A DNA stretch of 64,000 nt from Microstegium vimineum (Eukaryota > Streptophyta > Magnoliopsida > Poales > Poaceae), in NCBI GenBank assembly GCA_022036555.1, contig CM039139.1, positions 18,513,724 to 18,577,723 on the forward strand. The letters are read 5' to 3'. Shown one piece after another: positions 43,937 through 56,000 of this stretch (its first letter is position 1; every line of letters begins with the position of its first letter). Under the pieces are notes generated by a model that made no database searches, was not told the DNA's origin, and worked only from the letters and a program-made list of their open reading frames with translations. The translations under genes were made by a program, and so were the position numbers.

Positions 43937-46472
43937 CTACTAGAAACTAAGATTTCCCCGTCGGTACGAAACCGACAGAAAAATGCAAAATACCGACACC
44001 GACAGGAATAGAGCGACAGAAAAATGACATTTGGCTGTCGGTTGTCGAATTTTTCTATCGGTGCGGCCATTTCCTTGTCGGTGCAACGTCAACAGGAAAA
44101 ATTCAAGCACGTCGACAGGAAAATTCAGTCACATCAGGTTTAGATTTTCATCCCTGTCGCAGTACACCGACAGGAGATTTGATTTCAACCCGTCACAGTA
44201 AACCGACAGGAAATTTGCAGCCAACAAGATAACAAACCAAAAAAGGATATATAAAACAATTTCAATTTTAATTTAAATCAATTATATAACATTAGACACT
44301 ACACATTCTAAGTCACAGGTATTAACTGAGATCATCAATTAGAAATATCATATATATAATGCTTGGCACAAACCATCAAGATTATATACACAATCTGTAC
44401 AAGAAGAATATTCCCTAAATATTTGACATCCATAGAAGGGCCTCCCTGTTATGTCCCCTACTAGCCTAGCAAAAATCTAGCAACTTAATTCCATGAGCAC
44501 TATGTCCTATCTTTTGGTACACATCTTTGAAGACTTGTATCGGCGGGTTCTTCGTCTATCTTCTGGTACACATCTTTGAAGACTTGTATCGGCGGGTTCT
44601 GCATCCTCATTGAAGAAATCTAAGTAGGAACATTGCGCCATTAGTGAAGCACTAGATTTAACATGCCATGCTACTGCAGTTCATATGGCTGCATAGCTCT
44701 ATCCAAAAAGATGTAAAGAAAGCAGGATGTATTGGAGTAAGGCAAATCAATGTACCATTTCAACTCTAGGCAGTTCATATGGCTGCATAGCTCTATCCAA
44801 AATCTTTCTACAAGGACTGACACTAAACTTTCAAAATTTTGAGATGTAACTTGAAACAGTACCACAATCTTTTCAACTATCCAGCACATAGCAACTACAG
44901 ACTAGTCAGTGACATTACTGCAGTTAACTAGATAGATCAGCTGCGCAAATTAGCTAACTAGATAGACAAAGCAACCAACAGTAGTGTCCCAATGATAACT
45001 ATTAACTAATACCTTGCAAAGATTGTGTGGCCTATTCTTCTAAGATCCTGTAAGGACTAAAAAGTTATGTTGATCACATGTCATTGCATAGAATATTTAA
45101 AGTGACACCAAATATATAGTAGAATATTTTTTCAGTATAACTTAACACAGCAGAAGGACGCAAAGGGGGCTGGCATATATGTTGCACAACTTGTTGCTGC
45201 ATTCATTTAGAGAATGAGATGACGCAATTTCACAAAATATAGATCACAATCATTCTGCTAAAAAAGCTTAGTGCTTACTACACAGCTGCTTACAAGTGCT
45301 ACTAGAGAAAATCTGCAAGCAGTCATATCATCACGCAAATGAAATTTGGAGCTAGAATAATGTGTACTTATTCAGAAATAAATAGCAGCGAAATAATGCA
45401 TTAATTTTCTATTTCCAAATTCCCAACTCTTCCCAGAATAGTTCCTCTAACCAAATCACCATATATAGTTAAGTTAAACAAGGTCAGCTAGCTCAATAAA
45501 GTTCCTCTAACCAAATCACCATATATGGGCCTGAGCAGAAACTAAGCATACAGTATCTAATTTTAGAGCTAGCTCAATCAACTCCATACAGTATGCCAAA
45601 GTATCGGCGTCATTCATTTTGAAGAGCTGTAATTTTAGATTGCTGATTCTAGTTTCAATTTCAATCAAATTGAATACATACTATAAATACAAACAGTTGG
45701 GATTTGAAATTAGGGAGTGGACAGTAGAGAAATACCACAAATTAGAGTCCGCAGCTGGATTGGAGCAGACGAAAAGGAGTAGAACAGTGGAGGCCAGACC
45801 ACCGGATTGGAGCTGCGGACGCCGGTCTGCGCCCTGCTGGATGGTGGGCACATGGCGCTGCTGCTCCCGCTACCCCCTGTTCCGGTGCCGCCGGCCGGGC
45901 TGCACGAGAACCGGCCAGCCAGGCTACCGCAGTCTTGGGGCCGCGCTGCCACCCGGGGTATGCGTCGTCGCCTCAGGCCCATGCTGCCGCTTGGGGCCGG
46001 GGGGAAGAGGGCGGGAGGGCGCTGCAGCTCGGAGCTGCATGGATGCGCTGCCGCCGCTCGGGTCTGCGCCGAGCTGGATGGACTCGCCGCCGCTCGGGCC
46101 CGCCTCGGAGGGGTGCGCCGCCGCCGCTCGGATCTGCGCCGAGCAGGAAGCTCACGCTGCCGCTGCAAAGATGCGAGGAGGGGAGGAACCAGACTTCTTT
46201 GGGCCGACGGAAAGGCCAGAGCAGCCCAAGCCCACGTTTTGGGCTACGCGATTCAAGTCATGCGCATGTGAAATTCCTATTTTCTGTCGGTGTAACCAGG
46301 ACACACAGAAAAACTACAATTTTTTTTGTCGGGGCCAGAAAAACCGACAGGTTAATATATTTTCTGTCGGTTTCACCATTTTTCTTGTCGGTTCTTGGAA
46401 CCCGACAAAGAAAACACAATTTTTCTGTCGGTTCAGAATAAACCGACAGGGATTTTTCAGTTTCCAGTAGTG
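43937..46472. mobile_element. 2.5-kb non-autonomous CACTA element, left end missing CA
   Basis: The right end CAGTTTCCAGTAGTG is the inverse of CACTACTGGAAACTG. The left end reads CTACTAGAAACT, so it matches after loss of the first two bases. AAA flanks both sides (43934-43936, 46473-46475). Many copies of CCGACAG/CTGTCGG fill the first 300 and last 200 bases in both directions. The interior holds repeats at 44508-44605, a GC-rich block (45780-46200), and two paired copies: CAGTTCATATGGCTGCATAG at 44678 and 44771, and AGTTCCTCTAACCAAATCAC at 45440 and 45499. No transposase is seen. Confidence 0.75.
44508..44605 (+). repeat. 49-bp tandem duplication inside the CACTA element
   Basis: Two adjacent 49-base copies (starting TATCTTTTGGTACACATC and TATCTTCTGGTACACATC) differ at only a few positions. 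Confidence 0.9.
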
Positions 46473-47190
46473 AAAGGTCGTCTTACGCATGCACCTGCGA
46501 TCCCTCCCTACCTCTTCTCTCGGTAGCTACCAATAGCTAGCATGCGTACGTACGTGTATCGATCTCCGGATCGGACAAGATGCGAATAAAATGGCGCACA
46601 TGGAAGCCGTTAGCGTCGGTGGCGGTAGCATGCATGACACTAGTGCAACTCCACCTGCACGGCTGGGCGCGCGCGCGATCCATCAGCAGCAACTCATCGA
46701 TCGGTTAGGCCGGCCGGCCGATGGAGCACTCATATCATGCCGATTCCAACAACACAAGTTGTCCATCCGATCCAACATCGCAAGCAAGCACTCGATCGAT
46801 CGTATGCATGGTGTGTGTCGATCTGGTGTACGTTGTCAGTGTGTACGTGTATCGTGTATGCAATCTGCATGCACGCCCACGCCAACGCACTGGTCACTAG
46901 ACCGTTACAGCCAGCTATACACCTGCCTGCCTTTAGTTTTCAAGTACCACTGTTGAGCATACTAGTATCGATCTCTTCATTATTCCCCCCGGCGCGAACA
47001 AATAAAAGCACGCCTAAGGGGGGGCTCTCGATGGTTTCTCTGTCTGGATGGATGTATACGTACGTACGGGCAGATATGTGTACGTAACACAAGCAACAAC
47101 CATACGTAGGAAGCGTCCAGAACGTGAGCGGGATGAGGAGAATTTGGCGACAGCGAGAGGACCATGCATACATGTAACAGGCGCGCGGTA

Positions 47191-47193
<3 letters not shown>

Positions 47194-47262
<69 letters not shown>
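47194..47262 (+). repeat. (TA)n microsatellite
   Basis: About 69 bases of uninterrupted TA are present. Confidence 0.98.
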
Positions 47263-47264
<2 letters not shown>

Positions 47265-48844
47265 ATAATATCTCGTCTCCTCGCCTGTCGAGAGAGATAG
47301 CATTATTTGATTGAGACCTGAGATATTTTCTCCCCAAATTAAAGAGTATATATACTACGTATTTGTATCAGATAGTAGCTAGTAACATGCACGTACGGAT
47401 ACAAGTCCACATGAAACTTTGGTCCTCAGCATGCAGCTGGCTCGCATGCAAACTATTTATATCTCTGTTTTATACCCATTATATATATGCTAGCAACAGC
47501 TAGCATGTTGTTATGCGTATTAATTAATGCTTGACGACATTGCTATATATAGCTGTTGTTCAAATATCTTGGAGATTTTTTTTTTCTTTTTGCTGCAAAC
47601 TTTATTAGGCCATGCATGAAATTAATGTAACGAACGGCTTAGTGTGTGTGTACGTTCTCCGGAGATACTATGATTTAACTAAGCTAGATTTCAGATATGT
47701 ACACAGGAGCGAGCTTGCATATATAGAGTACACTCGTAGTACTAGTACATCGGCAGGCCATGCGTTGATCGTGCCATGTACATGCCAATCTCGCAGATCC
47801 AAACCCCATGCCAAGAGTCACTCCACATTTTAATGCCTCGCTGCAACGAACTTTACCTCAGTTAAAACCCAGCAACTACTCCTAGCTACGTAGTACGTAT
47901 ACCATATCCAACACACAGGTAGCATGCCGATCCGCGTGAATTAATCTGTTACATACTAGCATATATGATTATGTTAGGACAAGCTTTAAGTTATCAGTGG
48001 ACCGTTAGGGCTAGCTTGGTGTTTAGTTAGCTAGTAATTAGCTCATGGTATCAAACATGTCAAAAATTAAATCTGACTAGTTGAAGGCTCGATTAAAAAA
48101 TTAGTTCACTTATTAGTATACTGTAACAGCTAGGTCTTACATATATCCAATAAATACAAATATATCCTTATATTAGGATCGGAGGACCACCTGGCCGGCC
48201 AGTGCATTGCAGCCTCACCAGTCCCTTTGTTATCTGCCGGTTTGTCGAGTGGTGTGTGCCGGAAGCACACACACGTACTGTCCGATCAACATCAGCTAAC
48301 CGATCATTATTACCTCCAGATCGAAGAAAATATGAGTGTGCATGAAAGACAACGACGGCGACGACTCGTTCATGTGCGGATCATCGAGCCCAGCATGCAT
48401 GCCCACGACAAAACATTAGAAAATTATAATTAATACGTGCACCCGGATTATTGGGGGCACCTGACGACTGTATATAAACATAAAACATAATTATTACTTT
48501 TGCATTGCATGACGGCTACAAACCCGGCAAAGCAGCACCTGAGGCCATGATGAGATTCGTATAGTCAATTCACGTTGCAAGCTAGCTAGCTACGCGGCAA
48601 AGAATATCTTGCGAAACCATGCATGCCGGCCTCGCTGGCTTGACAAGCCAAAGGGAAGCCAATTGGGAGAGTAGTCTCCTAATCCATTTTCAAAATAGCT
48701 TTATGGGTAAAATTATTTTTCTTCACCTCTCACAAAGAGATCAAATGATATGAAGCTGAAAAGGTAGTTTATCTTAGCTCTCTCCCACATTTCTCTTAGA
48801 TATCCATGCATAAAGTTGTTGGTGAATCTATTTTTACCAAATGT

Positions 48845-49102
48845 TACCTCCGTCCTTAAAGGAATGCAATTCTCGCTTATCGAATAGTTAACCAGTTTTA
48901 AATTTGACTAAACCTATATAAAAAAGTATAAACATTCATGATTTGAAATTAGTATAATTAGATTAGTTATAAAATATATTATTATAATAAAATTATTTAG
49001 AGACATAAATACTAATACTATTTAATATAAAGTTGGTCAAAGATGATTAAACTTGACGGACACATTTTCCACGATTGCAATCTTTTGCGAACGAATGTAG
49101 TA
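48845..49102. repeat. Stowaway-like MITE
   Basis: The left TA plus CCTCCGTCCTTAAAGGAATG and the right TGCGAACGAATGTAG plus TA are worn inverted copies. The interior is AT-rich. Confidence 0.6.
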
Positions 49103-50381
49103 CTTTTTTCAAAATAACTTAGTTTCACCTAGAAAGTAGTTCATAAAGTCATTTAAAAAAAATAGTTTCACTGATGAAACTGAGTTGTGCCAAACAAGAC
49201 CATAATTAGGCCTTAATTAGACATTGATATACTACATGTCATCTCGTTAATTAGATTTGCATGTAGGTTCCACGTTAATTCTCATAAATACCCTAGAAAA
49301 TTACAACAATTAGCAAGCTGTAAACATTATAATTTATTCAGAAAAATATTTGAAATAATCACAAGAAACATAACGAGACGACTAGTGCAATCAAAACAAA
49401 GAAACAATATTATTTTAATAAGTCAGAAAAAATGCTAGCACGAAATATATTGCTAGTTTACTGTGTATGTAACATAGATGCCCGCGCGCGGTGAACAAGG
49501 ACTAGTTTAGCCAGTACGTTGTTTTTTACTGCGACCTGTTACATATGACGAACCTGAGGACGATTGTGTGAAGAGATATATATGATGATGGTACGTTGCT
49601 AAGCCTCGCACATGCAGGCCCGGCCTGTTAGCATGCATATGACTGTACCGAGCTAGGTGTCCCTCTGGCCGGCCTCTGCGTGTAAAGTACTACGCACGCA
49701 GTGTGGACGCACCACTCCACTGGCGCTAGTAGCTAGCTAGCTACTGTCCGCGCACTGTAGTGTACGTGCGACGCATGCATGCAACGCAACGCAACAAAAA
49801 TGGCCCGTGGCATCGGAGTGTGGGAGCGCGCTGTCCAGCCAGCGAGTCACTCCGATCCATGTGGGCCGTACGATGTCGCACGTGCAGATTTAATGTGGCG
49901 ATAATAAAGCACGTATGGCGTGCATGGGGCATGGGGGTGCCGGCCGTCGTCGCGTCTCGCACGCATGTGGAGCCATTCAATTACGCCTGACCGCCGTGTG
50001 CGCGTGCAGGGTGCAGCACACAGCAGGCCGGCCGCGGGCAGCAGGCACCAGGCAGGCAGCCCGCGGGCCGGCCGCCGTGTCGTCGTCCTCGCTCGACGGC
50101 TAGCTGATGCTCAGCTCGCCCGCGCTGGCGGCCTAACTGTCCCGTGTCAGGTGCTCACTGCAGACACTGCTCCTTCCTGACTCCCCTAGTCCCTACCCTT
50201 AACGTCGGAACAGTGTCGGCCGTGTCGATCGCCGCGGTGTCACGACCCTCGCCATTCGCCGAGCTAGCTGGACACAGCCGCTACACTACACGATCGACTT
50301 TGCTGGAGCCACTACTGTGTGTAGCTAGATCATCCCACAGGCTAGGCCACACCCATATGGATCGACGCACTTGTATCACGC

Positions 50382-50404
50382 GAGAGAGAGAGAGAGAGAG
50401 AGAG
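50382..50404 (+). repeat. (GA)n microsatellite
   Basis: About eleven GA units are followed by interrupted GA-rich sequence. Confidence 0.95.
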
Positions 50405-51874
50405 TGAGAAGAGAGAGAATGAATGGAGAAATGGCTCCAACCTAATCATGCATGCATAGTCAAGTAATGCAAGTTACTGTGCTGCTGTGCAGTTTCTTAC
50501 CTGCAACTGTGCATCATCCCTGCAGATCGATTACTTGTGGGGCTCCTGGCAGCCCCGTGTGTCTTCGTGTTGACGAACGACCATGGGCGAGCTTCTGTTT
50601 CTACTAAGTGGCACTAGGCACTAGCTAGTAGTAGCTACTAACTAGTTAATTACATACTCTCTAGTTTGGTTGAAACCAGCATCGCTAAACCAAAAAATAT
50701 AATATTTTTCTATAACAATAAAATAAAATCAGCCGATTAATCAGTCCCGCCCGAAAAGACTCGCTCACTGTGTAAAGCCTTTGGCGCGCCTCGACGACGT
50801 ATGCACGCCTATTAAATTAAATTTAAATGACGCACAACTGTACTGGTCCAGCGGCTCCCGCTGGCTGGGCGGCAGGCAGGCAGCTGCGTGCTTGCTACAG
50901 CCAGGTAACCTGCATGCATGTGCCCGGTTTTATACTGGAGGGCGGGTGGCCTCCAGCGATGCAACGCACGCAGAGCGTAGTAGTACTCTACATGGCAGCG
51001 CTCTGTCGCGGCGTCCTTCGCCTGCAACTCGCTTTGATCGCCGCGACTGTTCCGATCGAGGCCGGGCTTGCATTGCATTGCCCCCGCCCACCTGTAGCTG
51101 TCGCAAACTCGCATGTCGTACCCGTGCTCGCGGTAGCAGATCCATCTAGCTGGCCTTGTGTAGTTCCACCTCAAATTTCAAAATTTTACAAAATTCTCTA
51201 TCACATCGAATCTTTAAACGCATGCATAGAGTATTAAATATAAGTAAAAAATATAACTAATTACACCGTTTGTCTGTAAATCCCGAGATAAATCTTTTAA
51301 ACTTAGTTGCGTCATGATTGGACAATATTTACCAAAGAGCCTGTCTATCGGACAACCGTGTGTTTTAGGCCTTCCCAACACATGAGTGTCGGGAGGTTGT
51401 AAAACACCCAAATTGTATTTGTAAAAAATCCATGTGTTTCTGGGCTACCCAACATGGTTGTTGGGAGTCAGAAATACAGACGAAAATGTACACACAAAAA
51501 ATTCGTGTGTTTTATAGAAGACAAACACACAAATACCAGTACACTAAAAAGGCCTAAGCCCAACTAAGCAAAAAAATCACAACCCAATACTACTAGTATT
51601 ACATAAGCCCAACTCAACAACCCAACAGCCCAATAACCAAACCCTACGTAACACTACTTGCTTGGTAAACAAGAAGCACAACGTCGGGATCCGAGGATTA
51701 CCGTGCGGCGGCGATTTCATCGTCGTCTCTCCCCTGCGTAGACATCTCATCTCTACGTGGGGGAACAAAACAAATATTCAACATCGGCAGATCAGATCAT
51801 CCAAGGAAAGCAGGGCAAAGAAGAGCGGATCAGATCAAACATGAACAACACTGATGCATGGGAACATGCACAGA

Positions 51875-52846
51875 CACTACGTCAAAAACGATTTTGCATA
51901 GCGTTGCCAAAAAGGCCTAAAATGGCCTCCGTGACGGACATCAATTTTAGCCCGCTGCGATAAATCACACGATTTACCACAACGGACATTTTTTATTTAC
52001 CGCGGCGGACACTTTCGTCCGCTGCGGTAAATCGATTTACCGCAACGGGCTTCTTAAGATGTCCGCCACGGAAAATATATGACCTAGGGTTTCATCCTCC
52101 CCAAGTCCCATCTGCAACCTCCTCTCCCTCCCTCCTCTCTCTCCCTCAGTGGCGGCTCCTCCCTCCTCTCTCTCACGCGTAGCAAAGGCCCTCAGTCGCG
52201 GCTCATCTCCCTCCCTCCTCTCTCTCCCTCGCATCTCCCTCTTCTCACCACGAAGAGGGCGGCGGCGGCGGCCATGGCAGGCTAAGGGCGCGCGGGCGGC
52301 GCGGCTCTCGCGGCGCGTGCAGGGCGGCGCTGGGCGCGCGGGCGTGGGGCCGGCGCTGGGCGGAGCTAGGCACGCGGGCGGCGCTGCGCGGCATGGCGCT
52401 GCATGGGCGGCTGGCGTCGGTGAGATCCAGGTAATGGTACCCCGTACCCGCGCTAACTCTCTAATCCTCACCCTAGCTCCTCTCTCTCTCACTCTCTCTT
52501 TCTCCTAGGCCGAACCACGGAGGATCCGGCGAGCAGCGGCCATGGCACCCGGATCTGGCCACCAGAGCGGCGGATCTGGCCACCGGAGGAGCGGATCTGA
52601 CCACCGGAGCGGCGGATTTGATACCCAGATCGGAGCCCGTGCGACCCAGATCGGAGCCCGTGTGGCCCAGATCGGTGGTCGTGTGGGCTTTTTATTTATT
52701 TTCTGTGATGTATTAACTGCAGCGGGCAAAAACTGCCCGCCATGGTTATTTTGGATTAACCGTGACCTTTGGTTCTAAGCGGGCGTGATTGCCCGCTGTG
52801 GAAAATGGAAAAGGCCCGTCGCGAAAAATCTTTTTTTGACGTAGTG
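51875..52846. mobile_element. 972-bp non-autonomous CACTA element with AGA target duplication
   Basis: The ends are CACTACGTCAAAAACGATTT and AAATCTTTTTTTGACGTAGTG, inverted copies of each other. AGA flanks at 51872-51874 and 52847-52849. Subterminal copies of TTTACCGC(A/G)GCGG and CCCGCTG form the usual CACTA repeat zones. The middle (52080-52700) is GC-rich and holds CT-rich runs and imperfect repeats of GGATCTGGCCACCGGAG and CCAGATCGGAGCCCGTG. No transposase is present. It lies in what looks like the leader of the FRS gene. Confidence 0.9.
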
Positions 52847-53012
52847 AGATCTAGGAGGAAACACTGACCTCAACTCACAAGGTAATGCCACATTAAACTT
52901 CACTTCCTCTGTCAAATACCTCATTAAACAACTATTAATCGATTCAGATTCATATGAATTCCTGCACTCAATTTTCTGAAATAACAAAAACATCTTATGT
53001 TACCACTTTCAG

Positions 53013-56000
53013 AATATGAACTCTAAGGAAGTGCAAGCAAACAACAAAGATGATTTCAACAACAACAACTGTTGACACCGTTTTTCGTATGGGTCAATAT
53101 TGAACCGAGTGCGCTGATCGACAAGAAGGTAATCGTTGTTCCTCATCGGCATCGAGATGCCACTATTCAGGTTACCGATGGAGGCAGAGGAAGTCGTCGG
53201 TAGTGAATTTGATTGGGGACGCGTTAAGGGTAAAAGATGTGTTTGCCGATAAGGAGAGATTGCCGATGGAAATAGGAAAACGTTGCCGATGGATGCAGAA
53301 AATAGCTGACGTCAGTGGAAAGATGCCGATGGTAATGGAAGAAGGTTGCGGATGGAAAGAAATCTGTCGATGGAAAGTGTCATCGCGAAGAGAATAGATA
53401 AGGAAACTGGTGATTTTATATCAGTATTATTATATCAATTTGAGTTCGACTCTTACATGAGTCATTTATTTCCTTAAAAATAGGAGTTTTGTTTAGGTAT
53501 AAGTCGTGTCTATGTACAACTCCTCCTACCGGAGTATAAATATGTACCTAGGGCCCGTATGAGAGATATCCAATACAATCAAACAAATCTATTATTTTCG
53601 TCTTACTTTTCAGCATCTACTTTTCGCATTAGTTATAGTTTATCTACGAGTTCTTACGATCTCGACGGGCTGCATCTACAAGATCTCTGTCTACCTCGCG
53701 AGTTCCGCTTTTTGAGCAATCTGAGCCTTGACGTCCGGGCGCATCGCTGTCGTCTCGTTCATCGTTGTTCTAGTTATCGTCCTTGTTGATTAACTGGTCA
53801 AATCAACTGGCACACCTTTGGATACCGAGTTCGGGTATAAGCCCGAGGTGTTCGCAGATCCGACGCTTTTTGTGTGAACAACAACTTGTATGAGGTAAAA
53901 GTACTTTAGATGTTTAATGCATACAAAGACCTATAAATTATGTAAACTTATGAAATCTACTATTTACTGCGGCAGTCATTTGGATCACTGATGTCTTTGC
54001 TACAATCACCAATCCAGTATGATCACATACTAGAGGTTCCAACTTATTGCATAGCTACCATGTTTGAATACATGAAATTATGAAAGCTCAAAATTGCATC
54101 ATTATCCATGTAATTTTTTTTACTAGCAGAACAATATGTACATGACAACTAGTAGAACAGAAGATAATACAACATCAACAAACTCACATGGTTCACAAGC
54201 ATTCAACGGAATACAACCATCTCAATATCAAGAATTTGGAGGCTCAAATACTTCATCTCAGCTGATCAATTCCTACAAATACAAGAAGGTATTAAAATGG
54301 TTAATGAATTCAAACACATATTCTTTCAACAAAATATAATTCTATATTCTGTATGCAGGGAGGATACACTGAAATTATAATGGAACAAATTAACAACTCT
54401 CAAGATGACAGTCAGACAAACAAGACTGCACAGGTACAAATTTCTTTGCAACTAGTCATATATTGCAATAATGATTCATTAAAATTACACATCTTGAACA
54501 ATATACTTTGAACTAATATTAAGTGCAATTATTTATTACCTATGCAGTTATATGAAGGAATGCAAGGTTCAATAAATACTAACAAAACATAGGAGGATCA
54601 TTACCTGAGATGGCACTAGGGAATGACATGTTCCAGGTCAAAACATATTATACACCAATCTTTTGCATATCGCCATTATCATTATTATTTGTCTCTAACT
54701 AACAGAAAGATTGCTTCTCCAAAAATTTCAGAATATCAACCTTGATGACTATTATGCCATCTTTGGACCTCAATCTCAGTGGTCAATATCAGACACAAGA
54801 AACATATCTCAGGTAATTATCACAATCATTACATAAATACAAGACAAATAGTATGTACTGGACATGAAGCATGATAAAACTTATCTTTTATAAAAAAACA
54901 GGGTCAACATATCCCAAATGTTGCACACAATGACAGAGCAAGCACAAGCATTGCTGATGATGACATAACAAGCTCAGTGATAGCTGATGAAGATATATCT
55001 GAAACAGAACAAGTTCATTGGCAGACTCAACTATTCAATAACATGAACCTTGATGAGGTAAGTGAATTTTACAAAAAATCATGTTTTTTCAACAATAATA
55101 ACTGAAGCAAGGCCACAAAAATATAAATAAACTTACTGAATTCTCACAGGAGGACAATGGACATGAAGCCTTGATCGTATGGGCGCCAAACAATACAAGT
55201 CCAGACACTACATCAGCAGTAACAACTGAAAATGAAGAAGTAGATGAGAGTCAACCACTCACTGAGAAAGAGATTGAAGATTTCATTCAGAATGAGCAGG
55301 TGGCAGCATCTAAAGGAAACAATGCACCTATCAGTAGCGTGTATACACCCCAAATAGAAATGCAATTCAAGGATAGGGATGCAGCTCACCATTTCTTCAA
55401 CTTTTATGCCTTCCTAGCTGGATTTGAGGTAGTCATAACACATACTACAAGGACAACGAGCAGAAAAAGAAACAATGAGACAGTCAAAGTGATAATGCGA
55501 TGCAATCGATATGGAAAAGAGAAGGAACCAAAGACTGTAGATCAAGAAGAAGCACAACTGGACAATGACATTGGAAACAAACCAAAACCAAAAAGGAAAA
55601 CAAATGTGCAGATCAAATCTTGTTGTCCATGTTTCATGACGGTGAAAGAAGAAAATGATTATTGGAAGGTAATCAAGCTTGACTTGGACCATAATCATGA
55701 GCTAAGTCCTGGACAGAGAGATCAACTGTTTTCTGGACACAAGTACATGACTGATATGGAAAAAGCATTGATAAGGACTCTCAATGACAATAACTACCAA
55801 CCAGAAAGATGATATCTATCCTATCATATCTCAGAGGGGGGGGGGGGTAACAGCACTGCCTATGAAAAAGAAAGATATCAGCAACTACAGGACAAAGATC
55901 AACAGAGAGGTCAAAGGATCAGATATGACTAAAGTGCTCAATTACTTCAGAGAAAAACAAAAACAAGATCCTGGATTCTATTACAAGTTCAGCATAGATG

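Larger units (their letters stand above)
46476..51874. other. 5.4-kb intergenic region without a recognised gene
   Basis: No coding gene was recognised. It holds a TA microsatellite (47194-47262), a Stowaway-like MITE (48845-49102) and a GA microsatellite (50382-50404). The MITE appears to sit in a larger AT-rich repeat that ends near CAACTCAGTTTCATCAG read inverted (about 49170-49190). GC-rich stretches at 49740-50300 and 50830-51160 have overlapping short frames only. The segment 51660-51874 may be the leader of the broken FRS gene. Confidence 0.4.

Noticed and set aside
45619..46470. 283-codon frame in the CACTA element as a gene
   Set aside because: It has no domain, reads through the element's own CTGTCGG repeats at the end, and a frame of similar quality lies on the opposite strand.
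52149..52729. Frames with APIWVARAPIW-like repeats in the 51875-52846 element
   Set aside because: They come from imperfect internal repeats of a non-autonomous CACTA element and are not conserved coding sequence.
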